In this document: piece by piece, positions 29,497-38,092 of the stretch
How the letters are laid out: the number at the start of each line of letters is the position of its first letter
Position numbering within the stretch: position 1 is the first letter of the stretch
DNA from: Blastocladiella emersonii ATCC 22665
Taxonomy: Eukaryota > Blastocladiomycota > Blastocladiomycetes > Blastocladiales > Blastocladiaceae
Length of the DNA: 64,000 nucleotides
NCBI GenBank assembly: GCA_025594325.1
Contig: JANHCV010000008.1
Span: 1,116,001 to 1,180,000, forward strand
Direction of reading: 5' to 3'
Made by a program: the position numbers and the translations under genes
The notes under the pieces: generated by a model
Database searches by the model: none
Seen by the model: the letters and a program-made list of their open reading frames with translations, nothing else
What the model was told of the DNA's origin: nothing

Positions 29497-31713
29497 ATGT
29501 CGATGAATATCTTCAACGAAACGAGACAGAGCGGCTCGCAGTCATTCAGTAACGAAGATCTTGACGCCATCATCACTCAACTCAATTTGGTCATGCCTAC
29601 AAGCGCATCGCAAGCCGCAACGAAGGGTTACGTGGATCAAAAGGTCGCTGACGTTGTTGCTGGAGTTGCACCCTCCATCACGACCACAACCCCGCTCCAA
29701 ATCGTATCCAACAACGTGTCGCTCAAGGCAGATCCAACAGTGTTTGCAACGGTGGATTCGTCCCTCACAATCAAGTCAGGCGCGATCAACAACAGTCACT
29801 TGTCTTCTGGCATTGACGGCAGCAAGATTGCAGGGACGCTTGGTCTAAGTGCAATTCCAGACGTAAGCAGCAAAGTCACGTCACTGTCAGGCGCGGTAAT
29901 CGCCGACAACACCATCCCAAGTACCGCTTTGACCACAGTCCCAACTACCAAGCTCACTGGCACGCTCGCCGCGACGGCCTTTGCTGACAGGACCATAGCC
30001 AGTTCGCGATTGATCTCCGTGGATAGCAGCAAGCTGACAGGTGCAATCCCAAGCGGCCTGCTCAGTGTTCCTGACACGTCCGTCCTTACAGTCAGTGGCA
30101 GCAAAATCACTGGCACAATCCCTGCAACGGCGATCGGCGATAACTCAGTTACTGACGCAAAAATCACTGGGATCGAATGGTCAAAGGTCACTGGCGTGTC
30201 GGTCAGCGATGCTCTCATCACTGGAGTTTCAGCAAGTAAGCTCACTGGCACGCTCTCGCAATCTGCTCTGCCGCTCAGCAACGCATGGGCCTTCAGCAAC
30301 ACGACTGATACAGTCAGCTCAGTAACTGGCGCGTTGACGTTGTCTGGCGGACTTGGCATTGCGAAAGGGCTCAGCGTGGGTGGATCAGCAACGGTTTCAG
30401 GTACATTGACCGCGGCCAACGGCACAGTGACCTCGCACGTAGTAACCCTTGGCCAACTCAACTCTGCGATCGCCGGTGTGTCGCAGTGGGTCCCTTCAAA
30501 CGTCATTGCAGTCCGTAACACCACAGATTCAACATCATCTACCAATGGCGCGCTGACAGTGGCCGGGGGTGTTGGGGTAAGCAAGTCACTGAATGTGGGC
30601 GGAGCAACAACTGTCAACGGGCTGTGCAAAGTCAAAGCATCAACAAACGGTGGATCTCTACGCGTTTACAATACCACTGACGGCGGCGAGTGTGGCACCG
30701 CGTTCTATCGCAACGCAGCAGGTACAGTGACTACAACTGGCGATGTTTGGGTCATGGGCTTAAACTCATGGGGTGTTGGCGATCGCAATTTCGTGATTGG
30801 CTGCCACAACCAGAACGCACTGCTCACTCTCACAGCAGCTGACAAGTCGTGCACTCTGTCTGGTACGCTGACTACTCCAGGCGTCAGTTTCACCAACACG
30901 TCAGCATCGCCTTTCATCAAACTCAACAGCGGAGCCACTTCTGGTAGTTATATCGATTGGCAGGTAAATGGAGTCCGCGTGAACAACCTGTTCTGCGATC
31001 CCGTCACCAAAGTACTGCACATCAGCTCAGCGGACGCGAACGGCGTGTCAGTGTGTCCAAACGCAGGCAACTCGATTGGCATTGGTCAGCAACCTGATTT
31101 CAGCTACAAGTTCGCAGTGACTGGCGCATCAAAGTTTACTGGTAACCTTGATGTGACTGGAACAGTTTCTGCGTCAACAACACCCACTTTGTCAAACCAT
31201 TTGACCAACAAGTCTTACGTGGATACTGCGGTGGCTGCGGTCAGCGATCCGTCAATCAAATATGGTCAGCTGCTAATAAACAGTAACTCGATTTCATTCA
31301 GTAATGGATCTTACGTGTACGTCAATGGTGCAAACTCACAGGCAACGATTATCAACTCGTCTATTGGATCATTGCTCGCAGCAGGTGCTGCAAATGGACA
31401 GTGGACGGTGTCAACAAGCGGCTGGTACATGGTTTCCATGTTCAACTGGTACACTGTTGGATCAACAGTACCCGAACACACGGCCACGCAAACCATCTTC
31501 AACGTAACTGACAGCATGCCGGCAGGGAAAGATTCAGTATTCTGGCAAACGGTAAACATTGCAAAGTTCACAAGCAGCCAGTATATGTGCGGGAGCGGCG
31601 CAGTGTACCTTGAGGCTGGCAAACAGTACTGCTGTCTCTGGATGTGCAACAACCTCAGCGCAACCCTGACTCAGTCCGTTCACTACACGATCAACCTGTT
31701 CCTTCTTCGTTAA
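29497..31713 (+). CDS. Long fibre-like protein with repeats and jelly-roll-like head
   Basis: The protein has 738 residues. The N-terminal part has a GYVDQKVADVV helix as in phage and giant-virus fibre anchors. Residues about 100-270 are a repeated SKLTGTLP/SKITGTIPATAI motif. Two longer repeats follow (NTTDTVSSVTGALTLSGGLGIAKGL and NTTDSTSSTNGALTVAGGVGVSKSL types, each with VGG). The last 130 residues form a beta-rich domain (GQWTVSTSGWYMVSMFNWY ... YLEAGKQYCCLWMC ... TINLFLLR) that looks like a C1q/TNF-type trimeric head. This suits a host-attachment fibre. It is the only virion gene on the plus strand, and its stop overlaps that of the integrase tail to tail. Confidence 0.75.
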   Translation: MSMNIFNETRQSGSQSFSNEDLDAIITQLNLVMPTSASQAATKGYVDQKVADVVAGVAPSITTTTPLQIVSNNVSLKADPTVFATVDSSLTIKSGAINNSHLSSGIDGSKIAGTLGLSAIPDVSSKVTSLSGAVIADNTIPSTALTTVPTTKLTGTLAATAFADRTIASSRLISVDSSKLTGAIPSGLLSVPDTSVLTVSGSKITGTIPATAIGDNSVTDAKITGIEWSKVTGVSVSDALITGVSASKLTGTLSQSALPLSNAWAFSNTTDTVSSVTGALTLSGGLGIAKGLSVGGSATVSGTLTAANGTVTSHVVTLGQLNSAIAGVSQWVPSNVIAVRNTTDSTSSTNGALTVAGGVGVSKSLNVGGATTVNGLCKVKASTNGGSLRVYNTTDGGECGTAFYRNAAGTVTTTGDVWVMGLNSWGVGDRNFVIGCHNQNALLTLTAADKSCTLSGTLTTPGVSFTNTSASPFIKLNSGATSGSYIDWQVNGVRVNNLFCDPVTKVLHISSADANGVSVCPNAGNSIGIGQQPDFSYKFAVTGASKFTGNLDVTGTVSASTTPTLSNHLTNKSYVDTAVAAVSDPSIKYGQLLINSNSISFSNGSYVYVNGANSQATIINSSIGSLLAAGAANGQWTVSTSGWYMVSMFNWYTVGSTVPEHTATQTIFNVTDSMPAGKDSVFWQTVNIAKFTSSQYMCGSGAVYLEAGKQYCCLWMCNNLSATLTQSVHYTINLFLLR

Positions 31714-32837
31714 TATAGGATTGCGTTTGCGTATTTGATTGGAACTCGCCTCACTCGAGTCGAAGGCGCACGGCGATTAGGCGGTTGATAGGTTCGCCGG
31801 ACGACTGGTAATGGATTTTGCTGATCGCGGGGCGGAGGTGTGTACGTCTGCGTGTCAGTGATCACTTGGAGCTCGCTTCGACTCCAGAATCGCGAAACGC
31901 CATTTACTTTGTAGCTGGCGGTCGATATGCCAGTAGGTTTCCGCACCTCAGTGATCTCATAAACTTCTGTAGACCATAGTTTACTGTTCTTTTTGTCAAG
32001 ATCACTTTTAAACTGCACCTTGGTTCGAACTTTGGTCCCGACTTTGAGTAAGCCGTCACCAACGTCTCCTGGTTTTGTGTTCCGTGCCTTAACCTCTTCA
32101 AGGTGTGCCTTTGCATCACTTGCTGACATTTGATGAAGCTCGTCAGGCGACAGCCCAGTGGTTCGCTTTGTTAGACTGTTGATTGAGTCTTCACACTGCT
32201 GCAAATGACTTGGCCAATTCTTGGATCCTGTGCCATCCATCCACATGTTGAGGTGGCGTCGTACCTCTTTGTTCTTAGACTCAACCATGCCTTGTCCATA
32301 CGGTGATCCTGCACGGCCACGCACCATTGTCACGTTTGGAAGTTGCTCTATTGAGTTGAATTCTGTACCATTGTCACAGTGAATGACCAGCTTGGAGTAG
32401 CTGTACTTGGCAACAATGGCTTTGAACGCGTTCAAGCAAGAGCCGGCGGTTTTTGCTTTAAGTGCTGCAAGGTGAATGCGACGCGTTGCAACATCAATCA
32501 TGACCATCACGTAACGAAATGAGTTGAATTGGCGATTCTCGCCCCCAAAGTCCAATAGGTCGATCTGGAACACTTAACCAGGCGACGTCGCTGTAGTGCG
32601 TCGAATGTCCACCCGCTTTGGTGTTTGTTTGTAAAGCTGATATGTGGTTTGTTTCTTAATCCATTTGTCCACTTGCGCGCGGTACAGGTGCGCCATCTGC
32701 GATGGACGTTCGCGTTGGGCTGCTTCAAACAGGCCTTTGTAGCCAGTTCCAGGGTACTTTGTGTAGTATAGCGTCTGTAGAAACTTTTCCTGATCCTCAG
32801 TCAAAGGCATTTCATGTGGGTATTTCTCTGTCGGCAT
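31710..32837 (-). pseudogene. rve (retroviral-type) integrase with one in-frame stop
   Basis: The ATG at 32837 starts a helical N-terminal region (PLTEDQEKFLQTLYYTKYPGT). The frame meets TAA at 32574-32576, right after TTATSPG, and continues in the same frame with VFQIDLLDFGG. The catalytic core carries D (QIDLLDF), D (IHCDNGTEF) and E (GQGMVESKNKEVRRHL), 30 residues after the second D. A C-terminal basic region follows (chromodomain-like part not recognised). rve integrases insert Polintons and give 5-6 bp duplications, matching the CTCGA repeats. The stop lies between the N-terminal part and core; either the gene is dead or the core is made alone or by readthrough. Confidence 0.8.
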
Positions 32838-32855
32838 TTATTATTCACTGAGAAA

Positions 32856-34361
32856 TTATTGCTGGGCAGGACGATAGTAGTGATCGACTACGTCAATTGA
32901 GTGGCCACGGGCGTGGAAGCGAGCAACGTACTCTTCTGTCGAAATCTACTTGGCGTTGTAAAGCTCAGTGTCACGAGTCACGCATGCCTTGCGGAAACTC
33001 TTCACTGTTGCGCCATTCAGAGCAGAGAACTTGGACGCCCCCGCGATGACGAGCTTACTGTAGCGATCCAGCGACTTGTCCTTGTCGTTGACGTTTACCA
33101 GGTTTCCAAACACAAAGCTGTCGCCGCGAGCTTTGCGCAGTTCCACGTTGTAGACAATCGTCTTGACGAATGCCTCGTCCAATTGGATGTTGATACGGTA
33201 CCCCTTCGCCTTTGCGACATCTTCCTTTGACATGATGCGACCCTGAATAGACACGTTCATATCGTCATCAAAGACAAGGTGCGGGTAATCTTCGCCAGTC
33301 TTGTAGGTGGTAAGATACGCGGGATCGCAGCGTAGACCTGTTGCGGCGTTCACCATCACAGCCAGAGTAGCATTGTCAAGTTCGCTGTCAGACGGGATTG
33401 ACTCGGCCCACGCCTTGCACTGGTTAAACGTGACTGCAAGAGGCTCCTGCGACATCTCAACCACACGGATCTTATCGTGATTGACTCGAGTGCCGTGTGC
33501 AGCTGCATGCATCTTTACAATGTCCACATTACGGAAACGCACGCCTGCCTGCTTGACGTCGCTGAGACACGCTGCAATGCTCTGCAGCTTCTTGCTCGGG
33601 AGCGCGTCAAAGACCGTGGTGTAGTTTGCCACAACGTCCATTCCGTACACGCTGACCTGCTGACCCTTGTGGTAAACCACACACTCATTGGCCTTGAACC
33701 ATTGAAGCATCTGGCGGCGAGTGGTTTGAGTGTTTCGCGACCCGCCCATTGCGTTCTTGGACTTGACGTAATCAGCAATCACGTCCTCAAATATGAATTC
33801 CGGACCGTTCTCATCAATGTTAGGGTTCGTTGGCTCTTCATCAGCTTCGTCCACAGATGGCCCAGCGGCGACCTCCTCAGGGATCTCAATCGCGGTCTCA
33901 ACAATGTCTTCCTCAACTGGCTCCTCGACCTTGATCACAGTCTTGCGCTGACGCTTGGGTGCGGCAAGGCCAAGGAACTTGTTCTCAGCTGGCTTGGGCT
34001 CAGGGAGCGGCGTCGACACACCAAACTCAAGGTCGGCAACGGTAATCTGGGGCTTGCGACTGCGGTGGTGGCGCGTCATAACGTTGAACTGAATAAGATC
34101 CGCGATCTCTCCCTTGACTGGATTCAGTGCCTCGTCGAGCATCTTGCTGACGGTGTTCTCGATGATACCTTCGCCGAGAGACGTGTGGAACGCCTCAGTA
34201 AAATTGGACACGTAGCTCACAGAGCCTTGCATGGCATTGATCGTCTCGCGCATCTCAGCGTTCGCCTTGCGAAGTGCTGAGACTTCCGTGCCAATAGCAT
34301 TGAGCTGATTCATGACCTTGGTCAGGGCGTTGGCAAGAGCGGTGGCAACTGAGGCGTTCAT
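32856..34361 (-). pseudogene. Tyrosine recombinase with one in-frame stop before its C-terminal box
   Basis: The ATG at 34361 opens 471 codons to TAG at 32946-32948. The frame continues 29 codons to TAA at 32856, and that tail (YVARFHARGHSIDVVDHYYR) is the C-terminal box of tyrosine recombinases. Catalytic candidates are R344 in NAATGLR, K454 and R457 in VKSFRKACVTR, H487 in RGHS, and Y495/Y496. The usual His of HxxR is Lys here. The N-terminal 100 residues are a coiled coil, and residues 145-190 are acidic. Without the tail the enzyme lacks its nucleophile. The next gene, the rve integrase, starts 18 bp further on. Confidence 0.7.
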
Positions 34362-34384
34362 GATTGTCGGATACTATACTATGT

Positions 34385-34486
34385 AGCGAAATATTTAATT
34401 TGGATTTTGGTGCGTTCGCGTTTGGGTGGTGTCAAGATGGGTCTTGACTTTGATCTACTATGGTTCGTTGTATTTAAATCTAATTT
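34385..34486 (-). promoter_or_regulatory. AT-rich promoter-like module upstream of the recombinase
   Basis: On the plus strand this reads TATTTAATTTGGATTTTGGTGCGTT, then about 25 bp, then ACTTTGATCTACTATGGTTC and GTATTTAAATC. The same blocks in the same order recur at 37944-38035 upstream of PrimPol, so the two intergenic regions share a conserved, probably transcriptional, signal. Confidence 0.5.
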
Positions 34487-37057
34487 TCAGCTGGAGACTG
34501 CGATGCCTTGAACAAAGGGTGCGATCACGTTCTCCATGCACTTACGTCCGCGCAGTACTCCAACAAGAGCACCCACAAATGCTGTTAGTTCCATCTTCTG
34601 CTGCTTTGCGGTCTTGTACGGAAGCGTGGTTTGACGGTACTGCTCAATGAGAGGCTTGGGTTGGCGCGCCTTTGCCTGCGTGTCAGCAATGTTGGTTGAT
34701 GAAGTGGCTGCAGTCGATTCAGGTGACTTTGGTGCTGGCATCCCAAACTCAATTTCGCGACGCTCTCCAGCAACGTATTGGCTGTACGCTTCAGCGAGGC
34801 ATTTTCCGAACTTGGAGAGTGTGAACATGGTCAGGCGGGTCGTGGAGTGCTTCATCACATCGCCCTTTGCGTTGATCATGGGCACGTACACGTCAACGCC
34901 GTAAATTGAGTTGAGCAGTGTGACGATGTAACTGATGCTCATCTTGGATCGACGCGTGTTGAAGACGCTGTTAGCCAGTCCAGTGATAGTTGATGATACG
35001 TTGCTGGGAATTTCTGGCATGACCAGGGTTGAGATGTCCTGGAACGGCTCGATACCCAGTGCCTCATGAACCTGCTGCAGAATAAAAGCCTTTGCGTGAT
35101 CGCTGCTTCCGTCGGCATCAAACTCATGGATGTGATCTGCTGTCGCAATGTCGAGCTGCTTCATCAGCTTCTTGTTGAAAATGAATTCGCGCGTCTCTGG
35201 TGTGAGGTGTGCGTACTTGCCATCAATACGACGCTTCTCAATGTACAAACCCTCTGATGCAGTGATAAGATCCAGGTTCTTTGACATTTCCTTGATGCGG
35301 TCGTCTGATGGTGTTGGGATGTTCTTATACTCGTACGAGAGCTCAAACTTGACGCGTTTGACAGGTGCTGCGTCAGACTTGTAATCCACAATCACAAAAC
35401 CCAGCTTGTCCGCCCACTCGCGGAACAGTTGGCCCTCCGATCCTCGCTGTGTGCGCTCTTCAACTCGGACGTCATGCTTCAGGGTTTCAAATAGGTTCGC
35501 GTACGGGTGGTCAGCAGGGAAGACGTGGGCGCGCTCGCTAAACTGGTCAGCGATTTGCTTGGAACGAGAATCCATGAAGACGATGCGGATGTCTGTATCA
35601 GCGGGGCGGCGAATACGACGGAGCGACTGTAGACTGTTACGCGTGGAGCAAAACTCGTCGACAACACAGTACACGCGATCAAAGGTGCGAGCATCCTTGA
35701 GGAACTTGTCAAAGGCGCCATCGCATGACACGGAGTAGGACAGCCCAACAGCTCCTGCAACAGTCACGATGACCACTTTGACATGTGCCTGAGACCAGAT
35801 CGCATTGATGCGATACAACTCTGCCTTTAGCGCGTGGTTCTCCGAGGTGTACACGAGAACGTTGTTATCATCGAGTTCACAAGTCGCCTTCAGGCAATCT
35901 GCGAGCGTGTCTGCACTGAGCAGGTTTGTTGCCAATCGCTTGATTGGGCAGAAACAGAATACCTTCTTGCCGTCTTTGACGCTGGCTGTGAGGTCGTTGA
36001 GGAAAAAAGTGACAGCAGAGGTGCGTTGTTCAATTGCTTTAGTGGGCTTGACGGGCACCACGGCGTACTTGGGTTTGTGACGGCCGCAGAAATCGCCAAC
36101 GCTTGCTTTGTAGTTGCACTTCTCATGGGCGCATGGCTTGGGGGCTGGCTTCTCGCCCTTCTTGCAGCGGGCAGTGATCGTTTTAGTGACCACCTTGTCT
36201 ACAAACTTGAGGAGCTTAATCGGCGCCTGCTTGTGCTCGTCTGCAATAACCGCCTGTGAAACCTGGTCCTTCCACGAGTCTGTGCAAACGAGATCGCGGA
36301 TGAAGTTCAGAAGAATTGGAGTGCAGATCGCGTCAAGGAACACTACCTTCTGCGCGTTTCGCAGGATGTCACAGAACATGGGGAAGGTCCACTCAATGTT
36401 CTTCTTGGCGATCCCGGCCGTGAACATCTTCAGCAGCGATTCACACTCGTCGATGTACACAGTATGGTAAGGCTGGGGATTGTGGAAGTGATGCAGAGAC
36501 AGCGGGCTCATAATGAGGCGCTTCACGTCCTGCAGCTGCGACTTTTTCTTAATCTGAGTGTAAAGCGCAAATGATCCATTAAGGCGCCCACGAGTGTTCT
36601 GAGCCAGGCCAATGAACGGCGTCATCCACATAACTCGTGCGTCTTCAGGTAGCTTGTCCATGTCTTCAACGCACACGCCAGTCTTGAAGGTTTCCATGTT
36701 CGTGCCCAGAATCGTGTACTTGGTGTCCAGACTAAAGACGTCGCTGGTCAGGTAGCGGTTGTGGACTACGACTGTTTGAATGTCCTCAGGGGCAATAAAT
36801 GGAATCGTGTTGGTTTTCTGCGTGTGATTAGCGGCGTACCACTGCTTGATCACAGTATCGCGGAGGTTGGTCCCTGTGCCACGCTCCCAGAGTGACTCGT
36901 ACTTGCCCAGTTTGTGATCCTCCTTCCACTGCGACGCCCACCCCCAGTAGAACTCAAAGCTTCCGCCTACTGACTTGAACCACCACGCGACGTCACGGAA
37001 AATGGCGTTACTGAACGCGCTGCCATCAACGTTCTTCAGTTGCTTGCGGTGTAATAG
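34487..37057 (-). CDS. Origin-binding-protein-like superfamily 2 helicase (3' part of a PrimPol-helicase gene)
   Basis: The frame is open from 37057 to 34487 and has no ATG in its first 200 codons; the first residues follow on from PrimPol in another frame. Counting from the GTG at 36853: TNMETFKTG (51-59) is where OBP-type helicases have a Walker A MGTGKT, so the P-loop is degenerate. DECES (135-139) is motif II, FLDA (172-175) motif III-like, and QSLRRIRRP (409-417) matches motif VI of herpesvirus-OBP-like helicases. A C-x4-C-x9-C-x2-H cluster (241-259) may bind zinc. The C-terminal 350 residues are of unknown type. It should unwind origins, but ATPase activity is doubtful. Confidence 0.7.
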   Translation of the reverse strand, partial: LLHRKQLKNVDGSAFSNAIFRDVAWWFKSVGGSFEFYWGWASQWKEDHKLGKYESLWERGTGTNLRDTVIKQWYAANHTQKTNTIPFIAPEDIQTVVVHNRYLTSDVFSLDTKYTILGTNMETFKTGVCVEDMDKLPEDARVMWMTPFIGLAQNTRGRLNGSFALYTQIKKKSQLQDVKRLIMSPLSLHHFHNPQPYHTVYIDECESLLKMFTAGIAKKNIEWTFPMFCDILRNAQKVVFLDAICTPILLNFIRDLVCTDSWKDQVSQAVIADEHKQAPIKLLKFVDKVVTKTITARCKKGEKPAPKPCAHEKCNYKASVGDFCGRHKPKYAVVPVKPTKAIEQRTSAVTFFLNDLTASVKDGKKVFCFCPIKRLATNLLSADTLADCLKATCELDDNNVLVYTSENHALKAELYRINAIWSQAHVKVVIVTVAGAVGLSYSVSCDGAFDKFLKDARTFDRVYCVVDEFCSTRNSLQSLRRIRRPADTDIRIVFMDSRSKQIADQFSERAHVFPADHPYANLFETLKHDVRVEERTQRGSEGQLFREWADKLGFVIVDYKSDAAPVKRVKFELSYEYKNIPTPSDDRIKEMSKNLDLITASEGLYIEKRRIDGKYAHLTPETREFIFNKKLMKQLDIATADHIHEFDADGSSDHAKAFILQQVHEALGIEPFQDISTLVMPEIPSNVSSTITGLANSVFNTRRSKMSISYIVTLLNSIYGVDVYVPMINAKGDVMKHSTTRLTMFTLSKFGKCLAEAYSQYVAGERREIEFGMPAPKSPESTAATSSTNIADTQAKARQPKPLIEQYRQTTLPYKTAKQQKMELTAFVGALVGVLRGRKCMENVIAPFVQGIAVSS

Positions 37058-37917
37058 TTAAAGTCCGCTGGGATATTGGCTGTGGCAACCTTCTCAAACT
37101 TGTAGCTCGTGACCTTACTGGGGGCAGCCTTGGCCTTGATCATCGCAGCCTTTGCCTCGGGTGGAAGTTTGATGTCAGCTGCAGTGAGCGTGGTTGCAGA
37201 ATCATCCACGTAGAGTCGAATCATGTGATGCGCCAGGTCTGTGTTACCACTGATATATGCCTGAACTTGCTTTCCTGGCTTGGAGTTGCCGATAATCTTC
37301 ATGTTGCGATGCTTAGAGTACACTGACTCGTCGGCACCAAAGTCCTTGTTTTCAGTGCAGAGTTCACCAAGCGCCTGGCAGACACCGTTCCCCGCGCCTG
37401 CGTCGTAGATGAACTTGTACTCGAGCACGATGATGTGGTACGAATGCTTCTCGCTGGTGGTGTATCCTGAAATGTTCATGGTCTCCTTATTGGCAAGCGG
37501 AAATTGATCAATGATCCAGTCCTGGATCTCACTCAAGGTCTTGTACTGGAGCACGCCATCAACCTTTTTGTCAAAGTCGAAATCAAAGTAGAGCTTCACC
37601 AGCTGACCGTCGCGGAACAGCTCACAGAGTTGCTTGTTTTGACCTTCACGGACCCACTTGCTGATCTTCTCGTTGGTCAGGTTTACGTACTTGAAGTAAT
37701 CCTTCTTCTTGCCCGCGGCGTCGGTGAACTGGCAGATGATCCCATAGGTGAAGCAATCGCCGTCCTCGTCAGCGCGACGAAAGGCAAGGTTTTGAGGGAT
37801 AACACCAATGTTTTCGCGGTGCGACTTGACAAAGATGTGGGCGTCGTATTCGCGGCTGTACTGGCGCGTTGAACCAGTCTGCTGCTTGTAGGCCTTGGGC
37901 GAGATTGAGGAGTTCAT
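37036..37917 (-). CDS. PrimPol (archaeo-eukaryotic primase), 5' part of a PrimPol-helicase gene
   Basis: The gene encodes 293 residues from the ATG at 37917. It shows the three primase motifs of the herpesvirus/NCLDV type: DFDFD at 112-116 (metal-binding), KHSYHIIV at 157-164, and VYSKHRNMKIIGNSK at 198-212. These enzymes prime and often extend DNA. The frame ends at 37036 in YYTASN, while the helicase frame is open from 37057, so one base indel within about 20 bp separates two parts that are normally a single protein. As no DNA polymerase B is present, this would be the element's only nucleotide-polymerising enzyme. Confidence 0.8.
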   Translation of the reverse strand: MNSSISPKAYKQQTGSTRQYSREYDAHIFVKSHRENIGVIPQNLAFRRADEDGDCFTYGIICQFTDAAGKKKDYFKYVNLTNEKISKWVREGQNKQLCELFRDGQLVKLYFDFDFDKKVDGVLQYKTLSEIQDWIIDQFPLANKETMNISGYTTSEKHSYHIIVLEYKFIYDAGAGNGVCQALGELCTENKDFGADESVYSKHRNMKIIGNSKPGKQVQAYISGNTDLAHHMIRLYVDDSATTLTAADIKLPPEAKAAMIKAKAAPSKVTSYKFEKVATANIPADFNYYTASN

Positions 37918-37943
37918 GGTGTGGATGCTCTTACTGTTTGCTG

Positions 37944-38035
37944 GTATTTAATTTGGAAATGCGTTTAGTGCGTTTGGACGGAATAGTCCAGGACTTGATC
38001 TATAGTCGTACGCTGTACTTAATTTGGATTTTGAA
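37944..38035 (-). promoter_or_regulatory. AT-rich promoter-like module upstream of PrimPol
   Basis: The plus strand has TATTTAATTTGGAAATGCG, TAGTGCGTTTGG, GGACTTGATCTATAGTCGTACG and GTACTTAATTTGGATTTTG, matching in order the module at 34385-34486. It lies 25-120 bp upstream of the PrimPol ATG. Confidence 0.5.
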
Positions 38036-38044
38036 GTCCCAGAC

Positions 38045-38092
38045 ACGCGTTCACCGATCACGCGTCCCCACGCGTCCCACTCCACAACGCGT
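38045..38092 (-). promoter_or_regulatory. Cluster of four ACGCGT (MCB) boxes upstream of PrimPol
   Basis: ACGCGT occurs at 38045, 38060, 38070 and 38087. Three are in the terminal repeat and one just inside it, 128-175 bp upstream of the PrimPol ATG. They mirror those before the captured gene at the other end. Confidence 0.5.

Noticed and set aside
33477-34280. 267-aa plus-strand frame within the virus
   Set aside because: Antisense of the tyrosine recombinase gene.
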